This document shows positions 53,001 to 62,931 of a stretch of DNA of 64,000 nt, piece by piece. The first letter of the stretch is position 1, and the number at the start of each line of letters is the position of its first letter. The stretch is from NCBI GenBank assembly GCA_030144725.1, contig JASKMD010000029.1:2340613-2404612 (forward strand). Reading direction: 5' to 3'. The notes below the pieces were generated by a model. The model worked only from the letters and a program-made list of their open reading frames with translations. It searched no databases and was not told the DNA's origin. The DNA is from Haematococcus lacustris. Taxonomy: Eukaryota; Chlorophyta; Chlorophyceae; Chlamydomonadales; Haematococcaceae. The position numbers were made by a program, and so were the translations under genes.

Positions 53001-56000
53001 AAAACAAGAAGAAGAAGACTACTCTTGCATGGGAATCGTTGTGCATTCAGAGAGTGGATACTGCCTGGGGCGCGGCCTGCACCCATCCACTACCCCAGCT
53101 GTAAAGGACACAGCCTCAACCCCCTCCTTTGACTCCTGACCGAAGGGCCCAGTGCTGGCTTGAGCCCATCTTGTCCTGGCCGTATGCCCTCCTCCCTCCA
53201 TTGAGCACTACTACACAGCAGCCATGCCCGGTTGACAGCTGTATCAATGTGAACCCATCCTCACCACTGCTGCCGAGCCTTGTGGCTGCAGGGGAGTGCG
53301 GCCTGGACTTTAACCGCAACTTCTCACCCCAGGCCGTGCAGCTGGAGTGTTTTGAGAAGCAGGTACTGCCTAGACTTGATTGCCCTGGCCTGCCTGCTCT
53401 AGCCTGCTCCTTATTTTTACTATTGACGCACCAGGCCCAGTGCTACTTCACTCCGGTACCATTGGCCAGTACCACAGTTTGGCGGCTTGGCGGTGCATCT
53501 GGCGGACAGCCCCTGACAGCCTGCACCTGCCCCTACTGGCACTATCGCTGCACCCTCACCCTTGGACCTCCACCCACCACCCTGCTCATCAGCCTAACTG
53601 CCTGAACCACAGCCAACCCTGCACTCCACCCTCCCTTGTGCCTCGAAGGTCTCACTATGCTGACAGCCTTGTCATGACATCATCAATTTATCCACGACTG
53701 CGCTGCCTTGAGTACAGCTGCATGCGGTGACCCCGACCCTGCCCAGGTGGCTCTGGCTGTGGAGCTGCGCAAGCCCCTGTTCATGCACTGCAGAGAGGCC
53801 GCACCGCAGCTAGCTGACGTGTTGAGGTGGGTCCCTGGCGCCGCACACACAACCAGCTCCGCAAACAAAGCAGAGATTACATTACGCAAACTGACAGGAA
53901 CAGAACCTTGGCCCTCAACCTAGAGCCTTCGTTGCAGTGGAACACTAAGTGTAGACCTCTACAAAGCGGTGTTTTGTCTGTGTGGAGTTCACATGCACAT
54001 GGCACGCACATGGCATACACGTGGCATTCACATGGTCATGGTCGCCTGCCACCTACAGCATTGCCTGACCCCGGAGGGCTATGATGTAGATTTGGCATGA
54101 TGTTTTCGCGGGCTTTCAGTCGGATGCGGCTCTTGTTCCGCGGTACTGGGTGTAGCGTGAGGCTACAGCGGTCAATAGTGTTAAGAGGTCGCCTGAGCAG
54201 ACTAGGGCGTAGTCAAGGATGTCAAGTCTGCCTGGGAGTTGAACCCAGCCTCAGAACACCACCACCAGTTCAGATCTTACACTTGCATGAGGAGATCTTA
54301 GATCCAGATTTGCATGACCGCATGTCCAGTCGCCCCTTACCACAGCAACGCATGCAGAAGAGCAGGGGGTGGTCCCTGAAGGCTCAGGGACACTAGTGCC
54401 ACCAGCTGGATGTGGCGGCTTAGCACACCAGGCACCCCACCACACCACTGCGACGTCAGCCGTCAGTCAGCACACCAGGCACCTGGCATACAACAGTACA
54501 GGGTGCTACACTCCTCTTACATAGTGCTGACATAGTGCACTCTTCTCACATGCAGCAAAGTGCTGCAGAGTGCTGCACCCCTCTGATATCCTCATAGAGG
54601 CGTCTTGACTACTGCTTTTCGCACTGAAGAGCTCTATTCGCATGCTTCAACCACACCCTTTCCGCGGTACTGGGCCGCTTCCTCGGAGGCATTGCGCCAC
54701 TAGGCTCATACCTGCTCATACCTGCCCATACCTACTTATACCCGTGTGTCACTCACTCTCGCACCTCCAAATAGCAATTCTAAAGGGCACCTCCAAGGGG
54801 CACCTCCAAAGGGCATTACCAAAGGGCACCCCCAAAAGGGCTGACAAGTACGCAGACATAGAGCCCAAGTACGCAGAGCTGATTGCACTGCTTGTGTAAT
54901 GTGTAATGTCTCTGCTCTGTGTAATGTCAGGGCCACCATGCCAGGGCCATGTGCTGCAGCAAGGTCGGCACTGACAGGAACAGCAGCCCAGGAGGCCACC
55001 TAGACCAACCTTGCCCAATGCAATGCGCGCAGTGTGCTGTTTTGCAGGCCCTGATTGAGTGCTCACTTGGTAGCCACCCACCCACCCACCCACCCACCCA
55101 CCCACCCACCCACCCACCCACCCACCCACCCACCCACCCACCCACCCACCCACCCACCCACCCACCCACCCACCCACCCACCCACCCACCCACCCACCCA
55201 CTTGCCTGGGTGTGATTTGGGAGTGGCCCAGGCTGCCTGACATGTCAATGGTGCCCAGCGCCACTGACCTACAATAGGTGTGGGTTAGGGGTTAGGGTTA
55301 GGGTTAAGCTAGGTGTGACTGAGGCACAGAGTGCAGGGTGGGGCTGGAGGGGGGCTGGAGTCAGTGCAGGGTAGGGCTAGAGGCTGGAGAGAGCATCAGA
55401 AGCCTTGTGAGTAGGGGCAGCAGGGTGCACACCACTGGGCCTTGCATGGGCACTGCCTGTGGCCCCCACTGCTCAAAAGCCTGGTGGACTTCGCAGACGC
55501 TACCTTCCGTTACCTGCCCCTGCCGTCGTCCACTGCTTCACTGGCAACGCCCAGGAGCTCGCCTGCTTCTTGGAGATGGGTCTGCACATTGGCATCACAG
55601 GCTGGTGAGAGAGACACGGCTGCTTGCTGTTGACAGCTTGGTGAAGTGGCAAAGGGCTATAAGGCACAGGGTGGCCTACAGCCCCAGGTGGTGGCCTGTC
55701 TGGCGACTGGCTGACGGAAGCAGCCCAGGAGGCACGTCCGCTGATGCAGATGGATGCGGGCTGTGAGGACCTGAGTGCAGGGTCTGACCTGCTGCTGCGT
55801 CGCAGGATTTGTGATGAGCGACCGGAGAGGGGAGGTGCAGAGCTGGCCCGCCTGCTGCCATCCATACCCCAGGACAGGCTGATGCTGGAGACTGATGCAC
55901 CCTACCTGGTGACTCCTGGCTAGGCAACTCTTTCAAATCACACACGCAAATGCTTGGAGACAAGCATGCAAGCCAGCCTCCCAGCCATGCCTTGTGGTAT

Positions 56001-56426
56001 TTCAGCCAAGGGTCATGCCCTGTGCTTGCTTGCCTCACTCTCACATGTATGAAAATTGCAATGTTGGTGAGGCCGCTGCATGCATACTGCCCCATGGAAG
56101 CCAATGGCCACACCTGATGCTCTAGCGCGCATGCAGGTCCCACGCACCATCAAACCCAGCAAGGCCCGGCCTGGCAGAAACGAGCCGGCGCTGCTGACAC
56201 ACGTGTTAAATGTGAGTTTGTGTGCACTATGGCTCGTGGCCACACTGAGGCTGACGCCAGTCTGCCAATACACTTCAGGCTGCACCCATGCTCCCTCTGC
56301 CTTGCACGTTACTCATGTGGGCTGCAGGCGGCTGCAGCAGCACTACAGGAGGAGCCTCACCTTCTTGCACGCCGGACCACAGCCGTTGCAAAGCATGTGT
56401 TTGGGTTACCGGAAGAGCTGTCATAA
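50003..56426 (+). CDS. TatD-family metal-dependent DNase, nine exons
   Basis: Exons 50003-50208, 51467-51673, 52186-52238, 53292-53362, 53747-53826, 55497-55604, 55806-55908, 56137-56211 and 56328-56426 join in phase to 333 residues. Motifs in family order: [15 protein letters not shown] (the usual HxH entry reads DIGAN), [25 protein letters not shown] (metal Glu), [46 protein letters not shown] (metal Asp), [14 protein letters not shown]. TatD proteins are TIM-barrel metal-dependent nucleases tied to DNA repair and apoptosis-like DNA breakdown. The N-terminus ([19 protein letters not shown]) could be an organelle transit peptide. The exon 1/2 junction is the least certain. Introns 1 and 5 contain mobile DNA. 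Confidence 0.88.
50505..50715 (+). pseudogene. Fanzor 3' remnant I in TatD intron 1
   Basis: [20 protein letters not shown] then [20 protein letters not shown]: a decayed RuvC-III end of subfamily 2. Confidence 0.65.
50805..50930 (+). repeat. Dispersed short repeat, copy 3 of 3
   Basis: Longest copy; landmarks GGTATTGGTGCCGGCTGT and CGCATCTCCTAGTAGTAGGG. In TatD intron 1. Confidence 0.45.
50992..51446 (+). repeat. About 450-bp dispersed repeat, copy 1
   Basis: About 90 percent similar by eye to 54325-54843, same strand (landmarks GCAGAAGAGCAGGGGGTGG, ATATCCTCATAGAGGCGTC, GGCCGCTTCCTCGGAGGC). The second copy lies inside the element at 53904-54969, so this is likely a fragment of the same element's 5' part. 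Both are in introns of the TatD gene. Confidence 0.7.
52990..53100 (+). repeat. Diverged relative of the SINE-like element (reversed)
   Basis: GAAGAAGAAGACTACTC then GTGCATTC and GGGGCGCGGCCTGC echo the reverse complement of the tail and direct repeat of the element at 26311-26984. In TatD intron 3. Confidence 0.5.
53904..54969 (-). mobile_element. 1.07-kb non-autonomous element in TatD intron 5
   Basis: ACTGACAGGAACAG at 53890-53903 and 54970-54983. In minus orientation the right end (54105-53904) is the same 200-bp end as 28202-28401, ending GAGGGCCAAGGTTCTG, and the left part contains the 54325-54843 repeat. No credible ORF. The duplication reads CTGTTCCTGTCAGT in the element's sense, again opening CTG. 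Confidence 0.75.
55074..55201 (+). repeat. (CCCA)n microsatellite
   Basis: About 32 uninterrupted CCCA units. The long GWVG/THPP frames over it are artefacts of the repeat. Confidence 0.95.
55282..55306 (+). repeat. Short telomere-like tract
   Basis: GGGTTAGGGGTTAGGGTTAG-type repeats, 80 bases after the CCCA tract, in TatD intron 5. Confidence 0.7.
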
Positions 56427-57129
56427 ACAGGCGTGCACCCAGTCATGCATTCAAGCGGCTTCCTGCCTGGCCAGCTGGGTATTACTGCCAGACCTTGGAT
56501 GCGCTGCCTCCATGCTGCGGTTTCATGCTAGAGCTGTGCTGCTTGTTGACCACACCAAGCCCCCTATGATTTCCCTGCGACAGCAACACCTTGGGGCCTG
56601 CCCTGGCCAGTCATCCATCAACAGCGCCTACCCTGCCAAGAACTGCTTGCATCCTTCATCATCTGCCTGACCCCCTAGCCCCCTGTGGGCGGGGGCTGTG
56701 CAGCAAACCCTGCCTGTCATGGCCCCCCCCCTTGCGGGAACACCACTGCCATGGCACTGCAGTGGAGGCCTTAAAACTGCCAGCGCCCAACAGCCACAGT
56801 GGACTTGGTTAGGAGTTGGATAAATGCTCGTACAGACTGCTCTACTGACGATGCTTTATGAATGTCGCGCTGCCTGATGGCAAGGCCAGATTTGTAATCT
56901 TAGCGCTACTATGCGCACTATGTGAACACTATTGCCTTGATATGTGTGTGCCTAACATGAAGCAACTTGAATAGTTACTACAAATCTCCAATTCTTTGAA
57001 CAAAGAGTCTTTTGAAACAGGTGGTGTAACGGGTGGACCAGGATCGAGCGACAAAGCCGGCAGCAGAGGTGGACCAGGTTTAATGTGCATGTGGTCTCAC
57101 TTTGCCTGTCTCACAATTGAAGGCTGCCC
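56427..57129. other. TatD 3' flank, no gene
   Basis: No supported feature; presumably the TatD 3' UTR, then spacer before the decayed Fz-G. Confidence 0.4.
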
Positions 57130-57566
57130 AATCATAACGGGGACGACGGTGAACAAAGGAGCAGGCCCAGCACAACAAGAAGGCCAGCGGTGAAGCGCGC
57201 TGCGCACGCCACAATAGCAACACCTGGCATGCCAAGAAGTGCAAGCTGCATGACCGGTGTCTCCGTGATGACCGGTGTCTCCGCTGCGGGTTTAGAAGCG
57301 GGAGCGGTCGTGGCGCGGCTCGTTCAGCAGATTGAGGCTCGGGTGAAGGCCTGCACTATGAGGGCGCTGCTCGCCAGCTTGCTACTAGGCCACATGGTGC
57401 GCGGCTGCTTCACACGGGTCACTGCGCTTGCGGACGGGTGGGAGGCCTTCGACGACATCCCTGTCGAGGACGCCATCATCCCGGCCCAGCGCAGCTGTGG
57501 AGGTTGTGTTGGCCGCGTACCCGGACTTTCAAACCCGCCTAGTCGCCGTTCCTCGCTAGGGGCTCA

Positions 57567-57700
57567 GGGTCTAGGGTAGGACTCTAGCGACTCCTAGGGT
57601 CACACCTAGGTTAAGGACACACACCAGTCTCTCACAGCCTAGGTTAAGGACACACACCAGTTTCTGTGGAGAAGTGTAGGGGCTCCACAGGAGAATATGG
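57567..57700 (+). repeat. Dispersed repeat copy in Fz-G
   Basis: Matches 62205-62310: landmarks CTAGCGACTCCTAGGGTCAC, GACACACACCAGTCTCTC, GCTCCACAGGAG. An internal 38-base unit is duplicated here. It interrupts the Fz-G N-terminal coding. Confidence 0.6.
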
Positions 57701-58214
57701 ATACAGGGAAAACTGGACCAGGATGGGTAGTAAAGACGGCAGCACACGCGTCATAGAGTTGCTAATCCGTGTCACCTTGACAGCCAAGTGTCGGGTGGGC
57801 TTGGCCACTTCCTCCGGGTTCACGACCGGCTCGTCAGTCTGCGAACATCATCGTACTACGTAACGCGTTATCAAGGTCATGTCTTGGAAGGCAAAGTGCC
57901 AGCGGTTGTCGCTACTGGCTAGCAACGCATCAAAGCATCGGCTGGTGTTGACCGCAGGTGGCCAACCAGTGGAACGCCTTCTTGCCCGACCTCCCATCCC
58001 TCTGGCCAACCGCGGGCAGACATTCGCGCAGGTGGTGTACACTGACGGAGTCGCGGCCAGCGTGATGTTCACGCGCCCCAAGCCATCAGAGCCGCCCGGC
58101 CAGCTGCCTTGCATGGGCAAAGAGCTTGGCGCTGTCAACCCGCTGGCGCACCTCGACGCCAATTGGCTGGGCTGCGACCCGGGCAAGATCAACATGGCGA
58201 CAGTGGCCCACGAG

Positions 58215-58760
58215 CAGTGTTGTGAAAATTTCAGATTTTCATTCAGATTTTCAATGAAAATTTTCATCTGAAAATCTGAACGTATTCACTGCAAATCTGA
58301 AAGTGCCGGGTGCTGCCCCCGGTCAGATCGTGGCGCGATGGCAGCAGCAGCGGCAACCAGAGACTCGCCCTAGTGCAAACTGCCCGGGCTATAGTCGCTG
58401 CCATCGGAAGGAGCCCGGCGCTGCCAATCCCACGGGTGTCGCAGTGCCTTTCGCTTGGCTTAGCTGGCGCCAGCGCGCTGCAGCCACAGCGGGAGAAGCG
58501 TAAGGCAGGCAACGCCAGCATGGGCGGCTTGCATCTTTTAAATTGGCTTGCATGTCTGACCTTAAGCGAACTGAGCATTTGTGCATTTCTTGAAGTGCAG
58601 ACCTGCAAACAAGCCGCGTGCATAAAAGGAGGATGGGAAACCAGCTGCAAACGCTCATTTTCACTGGCGTGAAAGTCTTTCAGATTTTCCATGAAACACT
58701 TTCATTTTCATGAAAATCTGAAAATCTGAAAATCTGAAAATCTGAAGATTCACAACACTG
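58215..58760 (+). mobile_element. hAT-type MITE inside the Fz-G RuvC-I exon
   Basis: 546 bp. Ends CAGTGTTGTGAA / TTCACAACACTG with 8-bp duplication CCCACGAG (58207-58214 and 58761-58768). Subterminal CAGATTTTCA repeats at both ends can form a long hairpin. No transposase. The insertion separates TVAHE of the RuvC-I strand from its continuation. Confidence 0.85.
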
Positions 58761-59399
58761 CCCACGAGGAGCGGCACCCTCCGGCGCTATGAAGTCCGTA
58801 TGGCATCGGCGCCTGACTGCGGGGCAATACCTACCGTCAGAGCGGCATCACGGAACACGCCAAGACGTCCAAGGCCTGGATGGCCGACATCAAGCCCCAA
58901 CACGATGAGCTGTCGCAAGTCACCAACTACACCGTCTCGCTGCATCAGTACCGGCAGTACGCTGACACGGTGCTGGCCAACTGGCCCGTCATGTGGCCCG
59001 AGCTGTCTAAGCCGCGCTGGGCCAACGCCAGGTTCAGGCTGTACCGAGGCAAGCAACGCACGGTGGCTAAGTTCTGGGCTGAGGTACAATGTTTGTCTTT
59101 GCCATAGCTTGACTTGAGCTCACAATGTGTCTCTTCTTGTGTGCCTTGGCTGCAGACTGTGAGGGGGTGCCAGGGTACGCTGCATCTCAGCTGCCACAGG
59201 TCGCCCCCTAACCCTGGCCTATGGGGCAGCAAGCTTCACTGGCAGCGGCAGCATTGGCAGCAGGGGTGTGCATGTCAAGCAGATGCAACGGGAGGCATGC
59301 AAGCAGTTCCCCGGGCGTGTGGTGCTGGTGCATGAGTTTCGTACCAGCCGGGTCAGCTCAGCCCGCACCAGCTGACTATGGTGCAAGGCCAGGCAGAGT

Positions 59400-60177
59400 C
59401 CTTCCGGTGAGTGACCCCACACCAGCCCAGACTGTGTCAGGCGTTCCCAACATGGGGTTGGTAATCTTCATGCAACTGCGGCCCATCTACTTAATCATTT
59501 AAAGTAACGTTTGCTGCGTCTGCTGCAATGCGATACTGCGCGTTTAATGTCCGACTGGAATTGCCATCGGAGTCTTTCGATGCGGGCAGCCACATGTGAC
59601 CTCGGATGTGTCCCAATCAGAGACCGTGGTTAGCTCCACTGGTAAGCTACGTCCTTGGATATCCGTTAGCGATGCACGACATGTCGGTGGCGCACACCAC
59701 CGAAGTCTGGCAAACATGGCTGCGCGAGCTTCCTAATGGTGCAGGCCGCTTGGCGAGGATGTGAAGAAACCCAAATTCGAGTGTGGCTTTATGTTTTCAA
59801 CCATTGAACAAACAGCCTGGCCTCACTCGAATTTGTTATAGCATACTCAATAACGCGTCCGTGGCACTATGCAACTCAATCATTGGGTCTGTAGGTGTCA
59901 AGATTGACCCCTTACAAGGTTCACATGCTGATGGCTACAGGTGCACGAGGAGCCGACTGGCGTACCACTCCGCCACGTGGCCACCACCAACACAGCTTAA
60001 CCCACCATCTCCCAACCTCGTCTACCCAGCCCAGCCCCCAGTAGCCCCTCCTCCCAGCAGCCCAGCCTGCCATCAGCCTCCTCCCTCCTACCTCTCCTTC
60101 TCCTCGCCTCCTCCCCCCTACCTCTCCTTCACCCATCTCTGTATCCTTCACCCCCCATCACCCTGACCACCCTAACC
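59400..60177. other. Spacer within the Fz-G locus
   Basis: No gene. Pyrimidine-rich (CCTCCTCC, CCCAGC) from 59985 to 60165, which may be the leader of the following ORF. Confidence 0.4.
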
Positions 60178-61500
60178 ATGAAGAAGAGATTAAGCAAGGC
60201 AAAGAGCGCCCAGCTCAATGCACTAAACAAGTCGCCAAGGGCTGGCAATCTGCATTGCCCTAACAACATCAAGGCTGCAGCTTGTAGGGCACAAGCGACA
60301 AACTGTGACCTGCAGGCTGAGGTGCAGCGGCTGCGGGATGTGGAGCAGTTACTAACGGGCACCGCGGATGGGTTGCAGGGCGATCTAGACGACCTGCAGG
60401 CAGCGCACCGACGCCTGCAGGATGAGCATGCAGCTTTGCAGCAGGTGGCATCCAATACAGCAGCTACCAATCACTCCCTACGGGCTGCTCAACGCAGCCT
60501 CCAGGGTCAGGTGCATAACTACCGGCACAAACGCCGCCCCCACCACTCCCCACTCACCTTCAAACAGAGGCAGCAGCTGCTGGTTTTGGAGCAGCAGCAG
60601 CAGCAACAACAACAACAGCAGCAGCAGCAGCATCAGATACAGCAGCAGCAAGAGGACCCTTATGGCACTTGCGCCTTCACCTCGAACAGTACTACCTTGC
60701 CAGCCCCATCTCCAATGCCCCAGTGGAGTCCTTGTTGCAGCTGCTGAAGCATGGTGGTGGCAGGTACATGGAGCTGCCAGCTCTGCTGCAGTTGATGTCC
60801 CTGCGCACATGCAAGGAGGCCATGAAGACTGTGGATGTTCATGATTTGCAGCAGCGTATGGGTCAGCTCCGTGCTGAAGTGCGGCGTAAGGAGGATGCTG
60901 CGCAGCGGTCAGCAAAAGCAGAGCGCCAGATCACAGATGCAGCGCACAAGGTGGGGAGGGTTGTGATTAATATGGGTGACCATGCGTGCCAAGAGCGGCT
61001 TGCAGCGGCCCATGCCCTTGCCTTTGGGGGGCGTGATTATAACCACACGACTGTCGAGGAGGCAATGAAAATGACAGGAAAGCAGCTTCAATCATACCTC
61101 CAGTTTCACAAGCAGGAGGTACACACGAGCTGGAGGGTACCCAAGCTACAGAGCCACGTGTGCACCCACATCCGTGGGAAGGTCGCCGCAGCTGCGCCCC
61201 CTCAGCAGCAGCTGACACCTGCAGGCACCATCCCTGAGCTGGCTGTGCCTGCTGGTGCACCCCCTCAGCAGCAGTAACAGCTGGCAGCGGCAAGCACGTC
61301 ACGTAAGCGTGAGGCACCTGCAGCTAACAAGTCGAGGGCAGCAAAGCAAGGTGAGACAACACCACGTACTGCACCTCGCACCTTGTTAAGCGTAGTAGAG
61401 CAGCCGGCTATTGCACTAGCGCCAGCAGCAGCTCCAAATGCTACTAGTGGTATCCAGTCGTCACGACTGCCGTCGTCGCGTCCACATGCCACAAGCAAAT
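60178..61500 (+). CDS. Coiled-coil, polyQ protein of unknown function (frame change in the Q tract)
   Basis: ATG 60178: MKKRLSKAKSAQLNALNKSP, then a long coiled coil (LQAEVQRLRDVEQLLTGTAD, LDDLQAAHRRLQDEHAALQQ). A CAG/CAA tract (60591-60650) follows, and the next conserved-looking segment (YYLASPISNAPVESLLQLLK, MELPALLQLMSLRTCKEAMK, second coil RMGQLRAEVRRKEDAAQRSA) is in a different frame up to TAA at 61277, after which KREAPAANKSRAAKQG is open again. Either slippage in the Q tract or unseen introns. It sits between two Fz-G exons, so it was probably brought by an insertion; I found no boundaries. Confidence 0.5.
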
Positions 61501-62204
61501 CATGTTCCGACTGCTGCTGCGCGTTGCAGGTGCCAGCAATAACGGTGTGGCGAAGCGTGCTAGTGTGGCGCGCCTCGCATGAGGCAAAATCGCATGAATT
61601 CAAATGTCGATCTTTGGGCAGGCACTGAGCACCGCTGAGAGCGAGATAGTTTTTGCTGCGTCGGCCATCTCGTAGCTTTGAGTCTCCTCTGTTTAAAGCA
61701 CTGTTTACATATATTTCTGACTGAGTGGCTGCGGAGATACGGGCTTCCTATCACAGGGGGGTGGTCTTCAGGTAGTTGGGAACGCCTGAGACTGTGCCCT
61801 GAACCGTTTAAAGTAGACTATGGCTTAACTAAACACCTGGATTGGCGAGGAAGGATCTCACAGATGTGCATTGCCTTACATGTGGTTGTACCCGGTGCGC
61901 AACATGGCGAAGCAGTCCCGGATCAGGGGCCTGATGTGCTCAACAAGCAATGTCATCAAGCGCAGGTTTTACGACCGGGACGTGTCAGCTGCGCTGAACA
62001 TCCGCAGCATTGCAGCCGGGCCGGGCCGCCCACGCGAGCTCAGCAGCTGGCTGGGCCGCCCCGCCATGCCTAACCCAGGCAGGCTAGGCCAGGAGTGGGT
62101 GGACGTGCGCGACAAAGGCCTAATGCTGAAGTGGCAGCGGCGGCACCAGAGGCAGCTATAGTTTCATGTGTGCTACAAAATGTGTGTGCGAGAGAGTCAT
62201 GCAT

Positions 62205-62310
62205 AGGGTAGGTCTCTAGCGATTCCTAGGGTCACACCTACGTTAGGGACACACACCGGTCTCTCCCATAAAGAAGTGTAAGCGCTCCACAGGAGGTTGG
62301 AGATACATGG
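62205..62310 (+). repeat. Dispersed repeat copy after Fz-G
   Basis: Counterpart of 57567-57700 without the internal duplication. It lies within the 3' flank of the Fz-G last exon. Confidence 0.6.
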
Positions 62311-62931
62311 AAATCTGCCAGATATCGGTACTATTATCGTCATTATTGCACGCGCTGCACCGCCGACTCATATTCTTAGCATCGACTGTAATGGTGCAGG
62401 CTGTGCGTCGTTTGCCTCATATTTGATACCCCAACCTAAGTCGTTTTTGTGCTTAGTAGATCATGGATTATGACTTATAAGTGAGTTTTAAAGGAGTCAG
62501 TTACGGCCCATGGACATTTGCAACATCTTGCAGTAGGCCCTAGCTGATGACGCGAATTGCGGAGTAGCAGCAGCCGCTTGCCGCAGCTGTCATTTCAGCA
62601 CTACAAGTTTATCGTTTCTACGGTTCTCACCATATTAATCACTGCGTCTGCGGCTATACAGTCCGCTCCGCTATCAGCCTCACAGTCCGCTATAACCCCG
62701 CCCACCACTGGCGAGCTGCCGCAGCTGCTTACGGACACGCAGCAATGTACCAGGTGGCTTCAGTCACCCCGGCCGCACGTCGCTTCGCCTACTACGATCT
62801 GTCATCGACAGCTGGTGGTTTGTGGCTAGTGAACGCACGGGTCTAAGACGTACCACCATGGCAGCAACAGCAACAGCACCAGGATGTGAGGTGCGAGGTG
62901 TGGCAGCGCCAGAGCCGCGGGCGCAGTTCCC
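62311..62931. other. Spacer / upstream region of the GATA gene
   Basis: No supported gene. TGATTTTAA-rich to 62500, then GC-richer sequence with CAGTCCGCT repeats at 62655-62695. Probably contains the promoter or 5' exons of the GATA gene. Confidence 0.35.

Larger units (their letters stand above)
57130..62161 (+). pseudogene. Fanzor-like protein G (subfamily 1), multiply disrupted
   Basis: N-terminal pieces in shifting frames: KASGEARCARHNSNTWHAKK, then VKACTMRALLASLLLGHMVR, then AAYPDFQTRLVAVPR-stop. RuvC-I segment 57880-58214: VVYTDGVAASVMFTRPK, WLGCDPGKINMATVAHE, cut by a hAT MITE. Then 58761-59090: YRQYADTVLANWPVMWPELS, FRLYRGKQRTVAKFWAE. RuvC-II near 59310: VVLVHEFRTSRVSSARTS-stop, with His where others have Asp before Glu. 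The final exon (61880-62161) has RGLMCSTSNVIKRRFYDRDV and SAALNIRSIAAGPG. The gap 59400-61880 holds an unrelated coiled-coil ORF. Dead copy of the Fz-A type. Confidence 0.85.

Noticed and set aside
54927..55264. Long GWVG / THPP repeat proteins on both strands
   Set aside because: They are translations of the (CCCA)n microsatellite in different frames.
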